Shown here in pieces: positions 45,801 to 59,018 of a stretch of 64,000 nucleotides of DNA (its first letter is position 1; every line of letters begins with the position of its first letter). The stretch is from NCBI GenBank assembly GCA_965644295.1, contig CBFFRP010000219.1, positions 124,001 through 188,000 on the forward strand. Reading direction: 5' to 3'. Made by a program: the position numbers and the translations under genes. The notes beneath the pieces are model-generated. The model was not told the DNA's origin and searched no databases. It saw nothing but the letters and a program-made list of their open reading frames with translations. Source of the DNA: Paraphysomonas bandaiensis (Eukaryota; Chrysophyceae).

Positions 45801-48800
45801 GAGTATGCATCAACACTAGTTATTATCAGTGGCTTGCCACGCCAGGTGGCTTTGAATGCACTGTCATCTCACTCAGTAGACTTACCTCCATTACCTGTTA
45901 CACAACTCCGTAGGAGCTGTGCGGAAGCATTTGAAAAGCATATGGGTGACACAATATGCGTGGCAAGTCGTATCAATGGTGGAGGTAAGACTCACTTCAT
46001 TCAGAATGACATTGCCCAGAGGCAGATGTGCGGTGAATTGATTCTCTACAAAAAGGTGCCCTTGAGGGAGTCTACTACGTCGAAACACTTAGTTGCGTTG
46101 CTCTCTGCGGACTGTGCACTACGAAAAATGGTTTCCTCGCCTGAAACTGCCCATGCAAAGCTTGCATTTCACATCGACATTTCCCACATTATACCATCTG
46201 CAGCCAATACGATGTTGTTTCAGGTATATTTTTATTTGTGTATGTATTGGTTGATATAATATACCAGTTGCTGTTGGTGGGTGTGTTGAGAGACTCTGAA
46301 TCGTGTCGAGTTTACTATCGGAATCCTGTAGATATTGTCAGGATTGAACTTCCGAATTCACCAAGGAATAAGACGACGGAAGCACTTCGATTATGTAACC
46401 TTTTTCCGCAACAGATATTGGAAGTAAATTCAGAAAACTTATCATTTACGAGACCTGTTGTGCAGAAACAAGCAACTGACATGTACCCTTCTCCAGGAAC
46501 CAAGATCTCGCTTGAAGACTACGTCGAGCTGCAACATGTGTGCAAGTGGCTACGTGCGGTGCGAGGGGGAAAGGTTGAGTACGGTATGTGAAATGAGCAC
46601 TGCTCTGTATATTGTCATTGTTTTCTTCTTCAGGCGGTAGTATGTACAACCCTACATATTCGCCGTGGACTGACGATAATATAACTGCCGAGGAATGTTT
46701 TGCACTGTTGTCTGCTGAATGTTGTAAACAGGATGGCCCTGCGCCTTATCCGTCTTGGGCGATCTTTCACTCATTTATTTTATTTATGCATATGCAATTC
46801 AATGCTTTGGAGAAGTACCCCTTGTTGCAAGGCGAAGTTTTGTGTGGTATTGATGGGTTAGAAAATTTCAAGCACGTTTTTGTCGGACTATTAATTGAGA
46901 CATCAACAGATTTTTCCCTCCGATCAGTCCCTCAAGTCGATAGAGTGGGTCCTTTGCCAGGTTCACACTTTGCGTCTGGAGACGAGTTTGAAATTGCATT
47001 AGATATCATGCCTGAAAATGATATCGCCGAACTTCCCCCGCCGCCATCAGTGGTACTGGAAACGAGTCGTGAGGTTCGGAAGGGTGCCCAGCTGTCGGGT
47101 TCGCTTAACCCACCTGCTCTGGTGCAGCAATCCAGTGAAGAAGTGGCACGAAGATTTCAGAATATGGTTTCTTGGGAAGATAGCGATCATCCTGTTGTTG
47201 CTTTTAAAATGGACAGATATCAAGAAGTGTTAGGAGTTGATATACTTAGCTTGAATTCGAGATTTGTTGATCGATATATTCAGGGGCAATTGAAGCGTAG
47301 TCTAGAAGAAAACCGCTTTGACTTCAACAGAGACTGGACTAAAATAACGAATGAAGAGGGGGTCCTTAAACTACGACAAATAGAAGGGTTGTCTGAGCAC
47401 CACAGAGGCGGAGTTATGGCTCTCGAGTCTGGCTATGTCATGACTGTTGACAACATGCTCAAGATGTTGAGCATTCAGCTTCGCATGCGATTTAACTTAC
47501 CGGTAGTAATAATGGGAGAAACAGGATGCGGGTATGCAGTATGCTGATATTTTTAACATTTGATAATATTTCTTTCGTTTAGGAAGAGTACGTTAATTAG
47601 AAATATGTGTGCTATTTTAGGCAGCTCACTGCACATCTTGAACATTCACGGTGGTATGCAAGATACCGATATCATTGGTTGGATGAGACAGAAAATCGAC
47701 ATTGCTTTACGTATGAGAGACCCGACTGAAAGACTTGTCATACTCCTGGATGAAATCAACACGTGCAATTGTATGGGTCTCTTCAAAGAAATTGTATGCG
47801 ATCGTACACTTAACGGTCAACCATTTCCCTCTAAAATGAAAATCATTGCAGCATGTAACCCATATCGACTCCGTACCACTACAAACCTTTATGGTGGTGA
47901 AGAAATGGCTGGATTGGTATTTGACAACGCACAACATTTTAATTCCTCTAAAATGGAAAACGTTGGTACTGGTATCAAGGACCCTCTCAGAAATCTTGTG
48001 TACCGCGTACATCCTTTACCAGAGTCACTTATAGATCATATATTTGACTTCGGCTCTCTCTCCAGTGATACAGAGAGCTTATATATCAAAGCGATGCTTC
48101 GGAAACAGTTGGAGATGTACACTGAAAATTCTGATGCCGAATCTCGAGCGTCTCCTCAGGAAAGACGAGAACAGCCGTTGTATCAATTCTACTCCCGTAT
48201 GTCTCAATTTGATGAGTTTGTAGAGGTGTTTTCTACGCTAATATGTGAAGCTCAAGAGTGCATTCGGCAATTGGCTGATGGGGAAAGGTCGTCTGCATCA
48301 CTAAGAGATGTTGCACGCTGCATTAAAGTGTTTATATGGTTCGGTGAGCACCTCGCAAGTACTGTCGGCTCAAAGGAACAGTGGTCGCGTGAAGAGTTTT
48401 TTAATATTAAACCTCGAGCTCAGAAATATGTTCGTAGGGCTGTCATCCTCTCTCTGAGCTATTGCTATCATGCGCGACTGGTATGTATTGCGCAGAATAT
48501 GATCCCTTAACCGTATTTTAACTTTTATGGTGTAGCCACGTGCAGAACGGCGAATATTAATCAACACCATAACCAATACATGGAGGTCATTTCAAGTTAC
48601 AGCTACACCGGGAGCTTATAGTGGCCTGTATAGTCAAGGCTATGCACATTACTTTCGAGCGAGTTGTCGTTGGCTTAACCTGGACTACAGCAGTTTCATA
48701 AGTATACTAGAAGAGACGCAAAGAGAGTTTGTATCCGTCATGAACTTAGGGGACGGTATTGCCCTTAACGAAGCTCTATGTGAAAATCTTTTCATGATAT

Positions 48801-51800
48801 TATGCTCCATTCTGAATCAAATTCCTATTTTTGTAATTGGAAAACCAGGCTCATCAAAGTCACTTGCAATGGGACTTATCCAGGCCAATCTTAATGGAGA
48901 TGCATCTGATAATGAATTTTTAAAATCGTTACCAGCAGTTGAAGTGTTTTCCTATCAATGCTCTCCTCTGTCTACGTCCGCCGGAATCGAACAGGCTTTT
49001 GAATCTGCTCGTCGGTACAAACGTGAGGCTTCTAACACAGTTGTGGTCGTACTTCTTGATGAAGTGGGATTGGCGGAACAGAGTCCTCATCTACCATTGA
49101 AAGTATTGCACAAGGTTCTGGATGAGGCTGGAGGAAGAGAGGCGGTGGTCGGTATATCTAACTGGTCACTTGATCCGGCGAAAATGAATCGAGCTGTACA
49201 TTTGTATCGTCCAGCTCCCACTGTGGAAGATCTCTCACTTACTGCAGAGGGTATGGTACGTTCTGCTAATCTCAAAGGTTACCTCCAAGAAATTGCGAGG
49301 GCTTATAATGAAATATATCACAAACAAGAACATCCGGATTTTTGGGGATTACGAGAGTTCTACAGCACCGTACGAGCTATCAACAACTCCTTAACTCGAA
49401 AGAAGGAAACATCTTGCATCGAGGCTGTCGCGTTAGATGGAGAAATGTTGATGCGTGCGATATTACGAAATTATGGCGGAAGACCTAATGAAATGGAAAG
49501 TATTGTGAAATGTTTCTTCAGGCGTCTGGGACTTCCAGTGTCGGAGTCTTGGAGGGAAACAACGATAGAGTCCTTAGTTCGGAGCAATTTACAGGAGCCA
49601 GAGGCTCGTCATCTTATGTTGTTGACGAAAAACAATGCTGCGCTCAGTCTGTTGTTGGATCGAAATATTTTACATCAGGAGGATACAGAAATAATATTTG
49701 GATCAGACTTCCCATTAGATCAGAATGACTTACAAGTTTGCGTGAATATTCAGCGCGTAAAGCTTTGTATGGCTGAAGGAATCACTGTTGTTCTAGTGCA
49801 TTGTGAATCACTATACGAATCTTTGTATGACCTGTTAAATCAGCATTATGTGGAGTATGGAGGTCAGATTTACGTCAGACTTGCTTTTGGGACTTACACA
49901 CGTCTCTGTCCTATTCATCGGATGTTTCGTGTAGTTGTAGTTGTAGAGAAAGAAGAGGCCTACACTAAACTCGCCCCTCCGCTGTTAAATAGGTTTGAAA
50001 AACAAGTATGAAATGAGCATTTTGTGCTGTTTGTAAGCTGAACTTTGTGTTTCAGGTTTTCGAGAGGTCAGATGTGCTTAGAGCGTCTCACGACACAGTT
50101 TTGACGCGACTTTATAAGTTTGTGTCAGCGTTTGCTTCTGCTGGTAGTTCATTGAACTCCACATTGATGAAAACAAATGTGTCCTGGACCGCTCTCCGCA
50201 GTGCGTTTTGTGGTTTCCATTCTGATATGCTCAGTTCACTCATAATAGCTACCGAATCACAGTATGCAAATAACCCCCTTCACGCAGATAATGAAGAACT
50301 CAGTGACGAAGAAGTTTTGTTTTGTGAATGTGTGAGGCGGTTGCTTTGGATCGCAACTCCGGAGGCTACTTGCAAGCTGATAACAACCGATGGTGGTTGT
50401 AGATTAGCAGACTTAAATCGGGAATTTGGAATTGACTGTCGTAGCGAATACTTTAACTATCAGTTTCATTCATCTCTCCCTGGGTTTTCGACGGCAATGC
50501 TTGACCAGTGGAGCGATAAATTGGGGTCACAAATTATTCTAATGACCTATTCAGCACTTACTAATGATGCAGCCTCTATAATTCGTGATCAGGGGTTTGC
50601 TGTCACGCACGTTGTTTTGCATGAGCTGGACCAGGAAAGAGAGTTGCGACAGTCTGTTTCAGATTTTTTTAAAAAATCGGTGTCAGGTAGCACGCTTTTG
50701 GTGCAATGTGATCCTCTGGCAACTTCTCGAAGACGAATCGAGCATGCAAAATTTATGATTGAGTTAATAAGAGCAAAGAAGATAAAGCAGATGGAGGCGG
50801 AAAACAAATTTCTTTTTGAAAAAGGTGATGAGCATTATAGAGACGGGCATGAGTTTAAAGCTAGTTCAAACGACGGAATAGATCAGAAACTTCAACCGCC
50901 AGCTGATGTATGTGAGGACTTGGATCGGCATGGGTATGAAAGATCTGGTGAATCTCATGGAATTCATGTTGTTTTGCTTGTACATTTGCCTCGTGGGGAA
51001 ACCAGTGACGAATCAACTTACTCTGTAGACTTTGACACAAGGTGGAGAGTTGCTTTTGTCGATTCGATATCATCTGCGGATGAAAGTGGGTTGCCTGATG
51101 CAGTGTGTATGATTGGCAAAACTATTATTGACGTGTTCAATGAGCTTGATGTACAGAAAGTTTTAGTCAAGACGTTTAGGACTGCGTTGTCCCGTATGCG
51201 ATGCGCATATGACAGGTCTAATGACGATGTGAGGCGGCAAATTTTAAATGTAACCAAATGCTTAAGGAACTCAGAATTTGTAGAAATTATCAAACGAACT
51301 ATTCATAGCCTCCTTCAATACCAGTTTGGATGCAGTAAAGTCAATTGTATCACTGATGCGGCTCTAAATGAACGTGAGCTGCAGCTGGGAGGTTCATTTC
51401 AGGGTGCCCTTCATCGTCAAATATTAGGCACTATATCATCCTTGTTTGCTGTCGCGTTAAGTCATATGGACAGAAATGAAAACCTGGCCTTGTACTTAGA
51501 GGATGAATTGCGTGACTTATGGATCTATTTGTGCAGTCAATCTCTCAATGAATCGTCATTGATGTTGCAGTTAAAGACAAGATCAAAAAATATATATCGT
51601 GCACATCGTTCCACTTCCGTGCAAAATGTTGAGGACATTGTGGAAGTTAAAAACGATTCATTTGGCTCATGTGGAACGTTTATCTCACAGTTTCCGTACA
51701 GTTTCTTTATTATTCCTATTATTGACACGATGCGGAAAGTAAGTGAAGGAAGAGGGGAATCCCAATTAGTGAGTCAGTTTTCGACTTTGTGTCTTCAGTG

Positions 51801-54800
51801 TGGGTTGTCTGACGAACTCTCCCCCGTACTCATCGCGCGCTATACTTATGATTTGGTATGCATGAAATGTCATCATGTAAAAAGCTTAGATAGAACTCGT
51901 CAATCCGAAGTGGTTTTGCACATTCTGAACAGAGTTTCGGGACGAGAAATTGACATTTCGACGGATGAGTTTGAAGTTGACATTGACGAACAAAGTTTCT
52001 CATTGAATGCAGACTCGTCTATTGGTGGTGTGACTCGACTTCCACAAATTCACTATCGTTTTTGGAAATACGAACGCATTCTGGAATTATATTTTGATAT
52101 TATGGATACTGGAGTGGTTCCTATTGACAACTGCGTTGCTTTTATGATGAATATTGAATCTGAATTGGATAATAGCATCCACATGAAAATGATGTACATG
52201 GTACTGGATAGCTTGGACCCATCTAAATTTCCTCCATTAAGTTTGCAATTGTGGAAATCCTGGTTTACCAAGCTTGCTGCTATTAGACCATCATTGATGT
52301 CTCTTGTTGATTTGTTAGAGAGTGACAGCGACAGACTTCTGGTAATTAAAACGTGGCACAAGTATCATTTCTACCAGATTTACGTTCGAAGTGTGGCTAT
52401 TCCGTTTGATTTGCCGGCAGCAAGTATCAATGAATTTGTATCTCACTTGAACAACATGCCATTGACATGTCCTGCTACGCTTCGTACGCTGTTAGCTCAC
52501 CTCGGACAGCTCTGTCTTAATAATTGGGATGAAGATGGCGGAATTCCTGGTGATTTTTTGTGTCCAATTACGCTCGAGCGTATGCAGGACCCTGTAGTTG
52601 CTGCTGATGGACATACTTACGAACGTGTTGCAATCCAGGAATGGTTTGCCAGAGGAATGAAAACTTCTCCCACAACTAACGAAGTTCTGACAACACAAAA
52701 CCTTCATCCCAATACTAATTTACGACGACGCCTTATTACTTCAAGAGGACAAGATTTAAAGCGATTTCTAGAGTATTTCATACTCGAAGTGCTATTGTCA
52801 CCGGTTTTTAGAAAAGATCTAGGACATAATATTATTGAAGATATTATTTGCATTGCCTCTGGCGGAACACTACATGGCCTTCCTGATAATGTGAAGCACA
52901 TCAAGAGTGTTTTTCCGTCTGATAAAAGCGTTGAATATATCTTAAAGGAGTTGTTCAAACTCCAAACCACTTCATGTTATGATAACGTAATTGAGGCAAA
53001 TATTGAGAAGAGACTCGTGGAGTTGTTTTCAACATGTAAATATATGGACTCTCCATTTAGCATTGCATATGTGGCCCTACAAGAAGATATTATTCGTGGT
53101 CATGAATCTCTGGCTGATATCACATTCGAGCATGTTGTAAAAATCAATAATGACAGAGAGATCTCATCAATATGCAATGCATTGCATGCCATAGGTCTGT
53201 ATAATACTTATTATTCGGCTTATATAACATTTATTTGATATAGCTTTGTGGCGTGTTCATCTGGAGTACCTGGCAAATATGACTACGAGATATAACGATG
53301 GTAGTATATCTGGAATCGCATTGTCGACAATTCAGGAAGTATGTGCTAGAGTGAGGCCTCTGCTTGAAGATAGACCTGATGAAATACCTGTGAGATCTGC
53401 TCGTCTATATTTTCTAAAGTTATTAGAGCGCCAGAGAGGTGTTTCCTTTGTACGAAATTCTCTTATGGTGGGGCCTATTTCTCATGAAGTATGGTTGAAA
53501 CAGTGGAAGGAATCGGATATCGGTTTTGCAAGGTTTTTGGGATCTAGTCGGTTGCCGAATTTAAATCCCTTTGTTGAAAATGCATTATTCAAAGAGGTTC
53601 ATGGAGTGCTTATGGATTACATGCAAACCGGAAATTTATCTTCCTTTGGTTTGTTTATATCTGAGTTCTTTTCGTCTCACACCAGTGGCGAAGTCTGCGG
53701 GGCACTTTTGTTATCGTGCTTTCATGAAATTTCATTGCTGGCATTGCTTCCCCTTGATTCCACAACACGAGTCAGAGAGCGTTCAGTTGCGCTTCAGAGA
53801 TGGTTACAGTCTGATGAAAACATGTGCAGTGCCAATGTGATGCACAAAAAAGCGATAATTATTTTCGGTCTGGGAAGCCTTCGTACACAGATGGAAAGCG
53901 CCTCCGCAACTATAAATGAGAAGCCATATGTAGGCCTGACCGAAAGTAGTTCCACTGCACAGATCTTTAACTTGCGACTATTAGTACACGTAGTAGCCAG
54001 TGTCATTGCATGTGAAGAATTAGAGCACCCATTTGGATTTTTCCATAGCCTAATGTTTCAACCCAGCAGTCTGAGTAACTCCTATTTCCCAACTATGCCA
54101 GAAGATGACACCAAGATGGCACAGAGTGTATTGGGAGGGAGGTGGTACGCTTGCCCGAATAATCACCCATTTTATGTGGATCGGTGTGGTACGTATATTT
54201 TGTAATTGTATGTGAAGTAACGAATATATATATGTCACTAGGTCGTCCAACAGTCATTCAAACTTGTGCGGCCTGTGGAGCTCGAATAGGAGGAGAAGAT
54301 CACAACCTTCTGAGTGATAACAAGGATCTCAACGGAGTTGGTTCTGGATACTACAAAAAGACAGAGCTGGAGGACAAATCAGAAAAGAATTACTGCGTTC
54401 GTACTGCAGAAGAAGAGCTTGAAAAATCGTTTTACACAACACGCACGCTGACCTCTTCTTCGGTTCGGGTGCTTCGAATATTAATGCACTCTGCGATGCT
54501 TGCAGGTCTATGTCTCGGAGGGAGTTCTTGGGAAAATGGGGCGAAGGCGATGCTTAATAAGGGATATTGTGATCCTACAGATTGGGGCACATTTCTGTAT
54601 GACAATTTGGTGTCTGATTGGGATATGTTGCGCGTATATTTGATGCGCTCAGTGGATGATGTGGCTCTCGTGATGCATACGATAGTGACGCAATGCAGTC
54701 ACGCCAAGTTTGTTAAACGCGACTGCGATATTGTGCCAGTTCCTGCGACACCATTGCCTAACGGAATACGGTTGCCAAATATTGAATCCTGTGATAATAG

Positions 54801-56731
54801 CAGGAGGTTTTTTACAAGTTTCTTCAAACCCATTGTTCGAGATTATTGGGAGGAGTATATAGATAAGGTTCACATAAAACCATTTACTTCGGAAAGCGAA
54901 AGTGGCCTCTCGAAAAAACTTGAAGAGATACAACGGCAATTTGAAGAAGACAAAGTTGATAGTGCTGCCGAACTCTTTGTCGCAGAACTCTTGGAGAAGG
55001 TTCCATATGTGGATATTTCCATCGAGGACAGGTGTGTGTCTTATCCAGGACTTTGGCGCATTCGCAAGCCATTTTGTTTTGAAGAATTTATAGTCGCCTT
55101 AAAGCAGATGCCGGGATCGCAAGATAGATTTCCTCTCCTATCTATGCTAGCAAACCAAGATGAAGAACAACTTGCTGCGTTGCGCCATATCCCTGAAGTG
55201 CTTCAATGGTTTAGATTGCTGCATGCACAGTATAATAGTCATATTGATCGTGAAACAGCGAGAAATAAGACAAATTCAGTTGCCATACTTGAAATATCTG
55301 GAGAGTCACCGGCAAAAGCGAGATGTGTTCAAATGGCTTTTGATGGCTTTTGTTCAGCTTGGAATAGTAGCTGGAGTGATGTACGAAGACATGGTTGTAT
55401 TCAATTTTCTTCGGAGTTCAATAGCCTGCGTATGACTCCATCTGTGCCTATTTCGTTTTCCTTACCCAATGAAATGGATGAGGGGAACTGTCCACTTGCC
55501 TTGATTCATTTTCTCATTGAAAAGCACAACGCATTTGCGCAGCTTGTTGACGAAGCATACTTAATGAGGGCACGCGAAACAAAGTCTCGGTGTAGTTCAC
55601 AATTAGCAATGGAGGAGAAATGTGCTCGTGTGCCTATCATTTCATCACGATTCTTGACCAATGTGCACACAATAAGATGTAGCATTGCGGAAGATCTAAT
55701 ACCCGTTCTAGAGAAGTATTGTATGCTGTCAGGAGATGGAGCCGATATGCGTCACAGTGAAAATCGTGGGGTATATGGCGGATATGATTTCGCCAAAGCT
55801 GAGGGTATTGTACTGGACAGGTACGACTGTTCATTGCATCAGTACGAGATGAAATGATATGAATGAGTATAGGTTTCTGGCTGACATTCCAGCTGTTGAT
55901 CTTGAGATGCAAGGTTTTACGTATTCTCAGGAACAGCATTTGCAGGTACTCGCACTATTGCCGGTGTTTCATGTAATAAATAGTTTTACATAGGGTGGCA
56001 TGGCACCTTTGCGACAAAAAATTAGCCAAGAACAGCTTTCTCCAGATGTTATACGTGCAATTCAGAGAGACGTGTCAACTCCTGCTCAAGCCCAGAAAAT
56101 TTTAGAGATTATTGAACAAGTCGTATCGTTTGTGAGTGCGACTGGGGGGTCGTTGGTACAGTCTTTAAGCGAAGATGTTGGTGATATGTTGCTCGAGAAG
56201 TATATGAGAAGTGTGTTACTGATTGACGAAGTTGTTGGCAGCAGAACGGTACTCCAACATGTAAGTTCATACTATGCTTATCACAGTTTTCTTACAATTT
56301 AGTAGACGGCATTGAAGCACTTGGAGTCTCTATGGGAGGTATTGTCAGATATCACTTGTTGTGATGCATTTAGTAAAGTTCATGCTGCATACAAAAAACC
56401 TATAAGCGAAAGGTAAATCACATGCGATGCTACTGTAAGTTTGTCAAGTGGTTTATGTTGCAGTGCAAGGGAGGACCTTATCAGTGCCTTTTCTAACCCA
56501 TCCTTCAATTCGAGTAAAATTTTATCGGTACTGAAGTCTTTTATACTGGAGTCGCTTCAGGAAAAAATAATGGCGGAAAACACACCTGTATTTGAATGTC
56601 TCGTGAACCTTGAGGTAGATGGTGTATTTCTAGCTGATGCAGAATGGTTTGTAAATAGCTTTCCATATTCGATTACAATCGCTGAAGTTGTCGATGCATT
56701 TGATATTATCAAAGAAAGTCGTAAGATTTAA
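39852..56731 (+). CDS. RNF213-like giant AAA+ ubiquitin ligase with U-box and RZ finger
   Basis: 5330 residues in 19 exons: 39852-40043, 40094-40260, 40312-40651, 40699-40887, 40935-43377, 43429-44610, 44662-45013, 45056-46223, 46268-46583, 46634-47531, 47583-48480, 48536-50005, 50056-53194, 53244-54188, 54242-55820, 55873-55945, 55994-56260, 56306-56412, 56464-56731; all phases close. Domains: Tudor-like (about 14-63); CBM20-like (about 120-230); UBA (about 1608-1650); active AAA unit with Walker A GETGCGKST (K2417) and DE 2472-2473; second AAA unit GKPGSSKS (K2823) with LLDEVGLAEQSP (2890-2891); U-box (about 4036-4105, FLCPITLERMQDPVVAADGHTYER); RZ zinc finger (C4555, H4559, C4566, C4575, C4578). 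Human RNF213 (about 5207 residues) shares CBM20, dynein-like AAA core and RZ finger but has a RING instead of a U-box. By family it ubiquitylates proteins and microbial lipid A and coats lipid droplets or pathogens. One intron (43378-43428) is 51 nt and stop-free. Confidence 0.95.
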
Positions 56732-57701
56732 TACTTGAGTTAAGATAATTCATATTTGATCCACTTACTTGTGAGTAGTTTTCCGTACCAGCAAGCTAGA
56801 TGCAGAACACAATTGTAAGGAAACGTATGGAAATGACTTCGCAACAAGAATATTACTTGAGAGTTCAAATACTACATCTGATGCTTAATATGATTAGAAG
56901 TAGTGGTACCCAGTTCTTTCAGGGTTATTCACGTCGTATCATACACATAGCATTCTAGTCAGTTGCGCCAGCAGCGGTTAAGTATGATGTATATAAACCT
57001 CGTGCGACCACATTCATCATCACATATATGTACGAATTTCAATACCTAGCAGCTGCTATTCTCTCAGCATCCTTCTGTGGTAGGTGTACATTTGTTGTAG
57101 TCATTATTAATATATATAAAGATCCCATTTAATATTCTTTTTATTCTTAATCTTAATCAGGGAGCACCTATTTTTTCTTACAGTAATCAAGCCAAAGGTA
57201 GCTATACAATCTTGATACTTGGCTTTCAACAGCATGAGGAGGAGCTATAATTTATCCGAAGGATAAGGAGTATCGTCCCTTGTCCAAGTTTAATATAGCG
57301 TTTTCAAAATTTTGAGCGCTGGACGGTATAGCCTCCTTATTACCTGGGTTTACATGTAACTATATAGTAATGAGCAAGGGGAAGGACCCCTATTTACCCT
57401 CTCTCCCCTTGTTTTTAGGTTTTTCATAGAATAAATCAAATTAAACATACACTTGAAAATTACCCTTTACTGGTGAATTCAAGGAAAGGAAATATATTGT
57501 AAATAATTTACTGACAGGGTATATTTAGGGTTAGAATTATATATTTTAAAGATATAGTAATAATAAATTTCATACTTATAAAAGGCCTCAACAAAGTCGG
57601 ATAATAGTTTTCTCGTGAAAATTGGGATGAGATTATAGTACAGAAAGTTATTCTAAAATCTAGCAATAGATTTGACGGCAATTGATTGTCCTGTTGAACT
57701 T
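56732..57701. other. Intergenic DNA with an isolated signal-peptide-like exon
   Basis: Mostly non-coding. At 57028-57079 an ATG opens MYEFQYLAAAILSASFC before a consensus donor (GTAGGT). TATAAA lies at 56992-56997. The best acceptor (after 57160) leads to a stop within eight codons in the matching phase, so a real secreted-protein gene is not demonstrated. Confidence 0.3.
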
Positions 57702-58180
57702 TCAACAAAGTCGGACTCGCACCTCTTCGTGGTGTACTGGGAGTACCGGATATATTTCTCGGGGACACTAACGTGAGCCACATATATAGTCTGCAGCCAA
57801 TTTTCTGCTCAATGTACCCTTGTATGGTACAAGGGACACTAATAAGAGTCATTTGTGTAGACGTCTTTAGGCCTTGACGAATAGACAGGTATCCTGGAAT
57901 GAGGTGCATCTAGGGTATTATACTGCCTGCTGAAGTCAAGCATTCGGGCTGTTTACCTTAAGGACTCAAAAATTCTAATGTGAGCAGATGTCAGATGTCA
58001 GGTATATCGACATTCTGCTTGCTCACTGCTGCGTTTGCTTTGAGTGCTAAAACAAACGTGGGTGCACCTTGGTGCTGTGGTGACGCAAAAACAGCTTGTA
58101 GTGTTAAACAGTTGGATATCAGAGTTAAGCACCAGTCAGTTAAATTGCAATGCTAAATTAGTTCTGACTCTTAAAAAGCA
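57702..58180 (+). repeat. Dispersed repeat family, copy B
   Basis: Same block order as 10856-11325 (see that entry), with more substitutions of C-to-T and G-to-A type. The opening words TCAACAAAGTCGGA also occur separately at about 57588-57602 just upstream, suggesting a nested or partly duplicated copy. An insertion near 57970-58045 has no counterpart in copy A. Confidence 0.75.
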
Positions 58181-59018
58181 TTTTGTATTTTAGTCCTTCT
58201 ATAGTAGCAGTTGTCTTTTTTTGGAATCTCATTGCATCAAAAGATGGATCTCTGACTGCGCTAAATATAAGCTAGTACTATTTTTTTACTTAACGTAGTG
58301 TTAGATCAAATTTAGTGAGTGTGCAGGCGACTTCAAGAAGTTTTAGTATTACAAGTATATGAACTAATGGTATGATAGAGTTATAGTTGTGAAACTGAAA
58401 TATGTTGACGGCTAAGTGTCGTGTCTAGCTAAGATCTGATTATATTGCTTGGTAGTTTACAGAATACAATTGTAGCGAATGTCAATAAATGATGAGATAT
58501 GTTGATTATGGTTTTACTAATTGTGTGAGTTAAAGTTCAGCTACTAAAGCTTTTCACTATCCAAATATGAAATTCGGAAAGAGAAGGACGAAGTGGAAGC
58601 CGGCTTATGGTTCATTGGTAAAAATCCTCTATTGTTGTCTTTCTCGCTTTGCCGGCTGGATTAGTAATTAAGGGAGCACCAGACCATCTACTATGAGCGG
58701 TATTATCTACTTAGTAGGTATTAATGGCAATTATAATTACCGGGAACAAGTAGTTGTTACCAGGTCCTGGGCTGGATAGATCTATCGGCTCTATTTTCAG
58801 CTATAATTTCCCCACTGACTCATATTTCGACTGCAATACCACTAAACTAGGAACCCTCACTGAGGAGAGAAAAGGTTTAACAGTAACATTGTCAATATCT
58901 ATTAATATTGTTACTGTTTTCAATTCTACCCTTTCGCTATTTCCACAATTATTTAAATAGTATACATGCTCTGTTTGTAACTTGAAGTTACAGAATGCGC
59001 TAACACTTTCATGAAATA
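58181..59018. other. Intergenic DNA downstream of ERO1
   Basis: AT-rich; the minus-strand side is the 3' flank of ERO1. A 68-codon plus frame (58754-58960) has no family features. Confidence 0.5.

Noticed and set aside
51700-51950. A RING finger in the RNF213-like protein around CLQCGLSD ... CMKCHH
   Set aside because: Only two CxxC pairs with unsuitable spacing and no His ligand set; it lies before the U-box and does not fit a RING.
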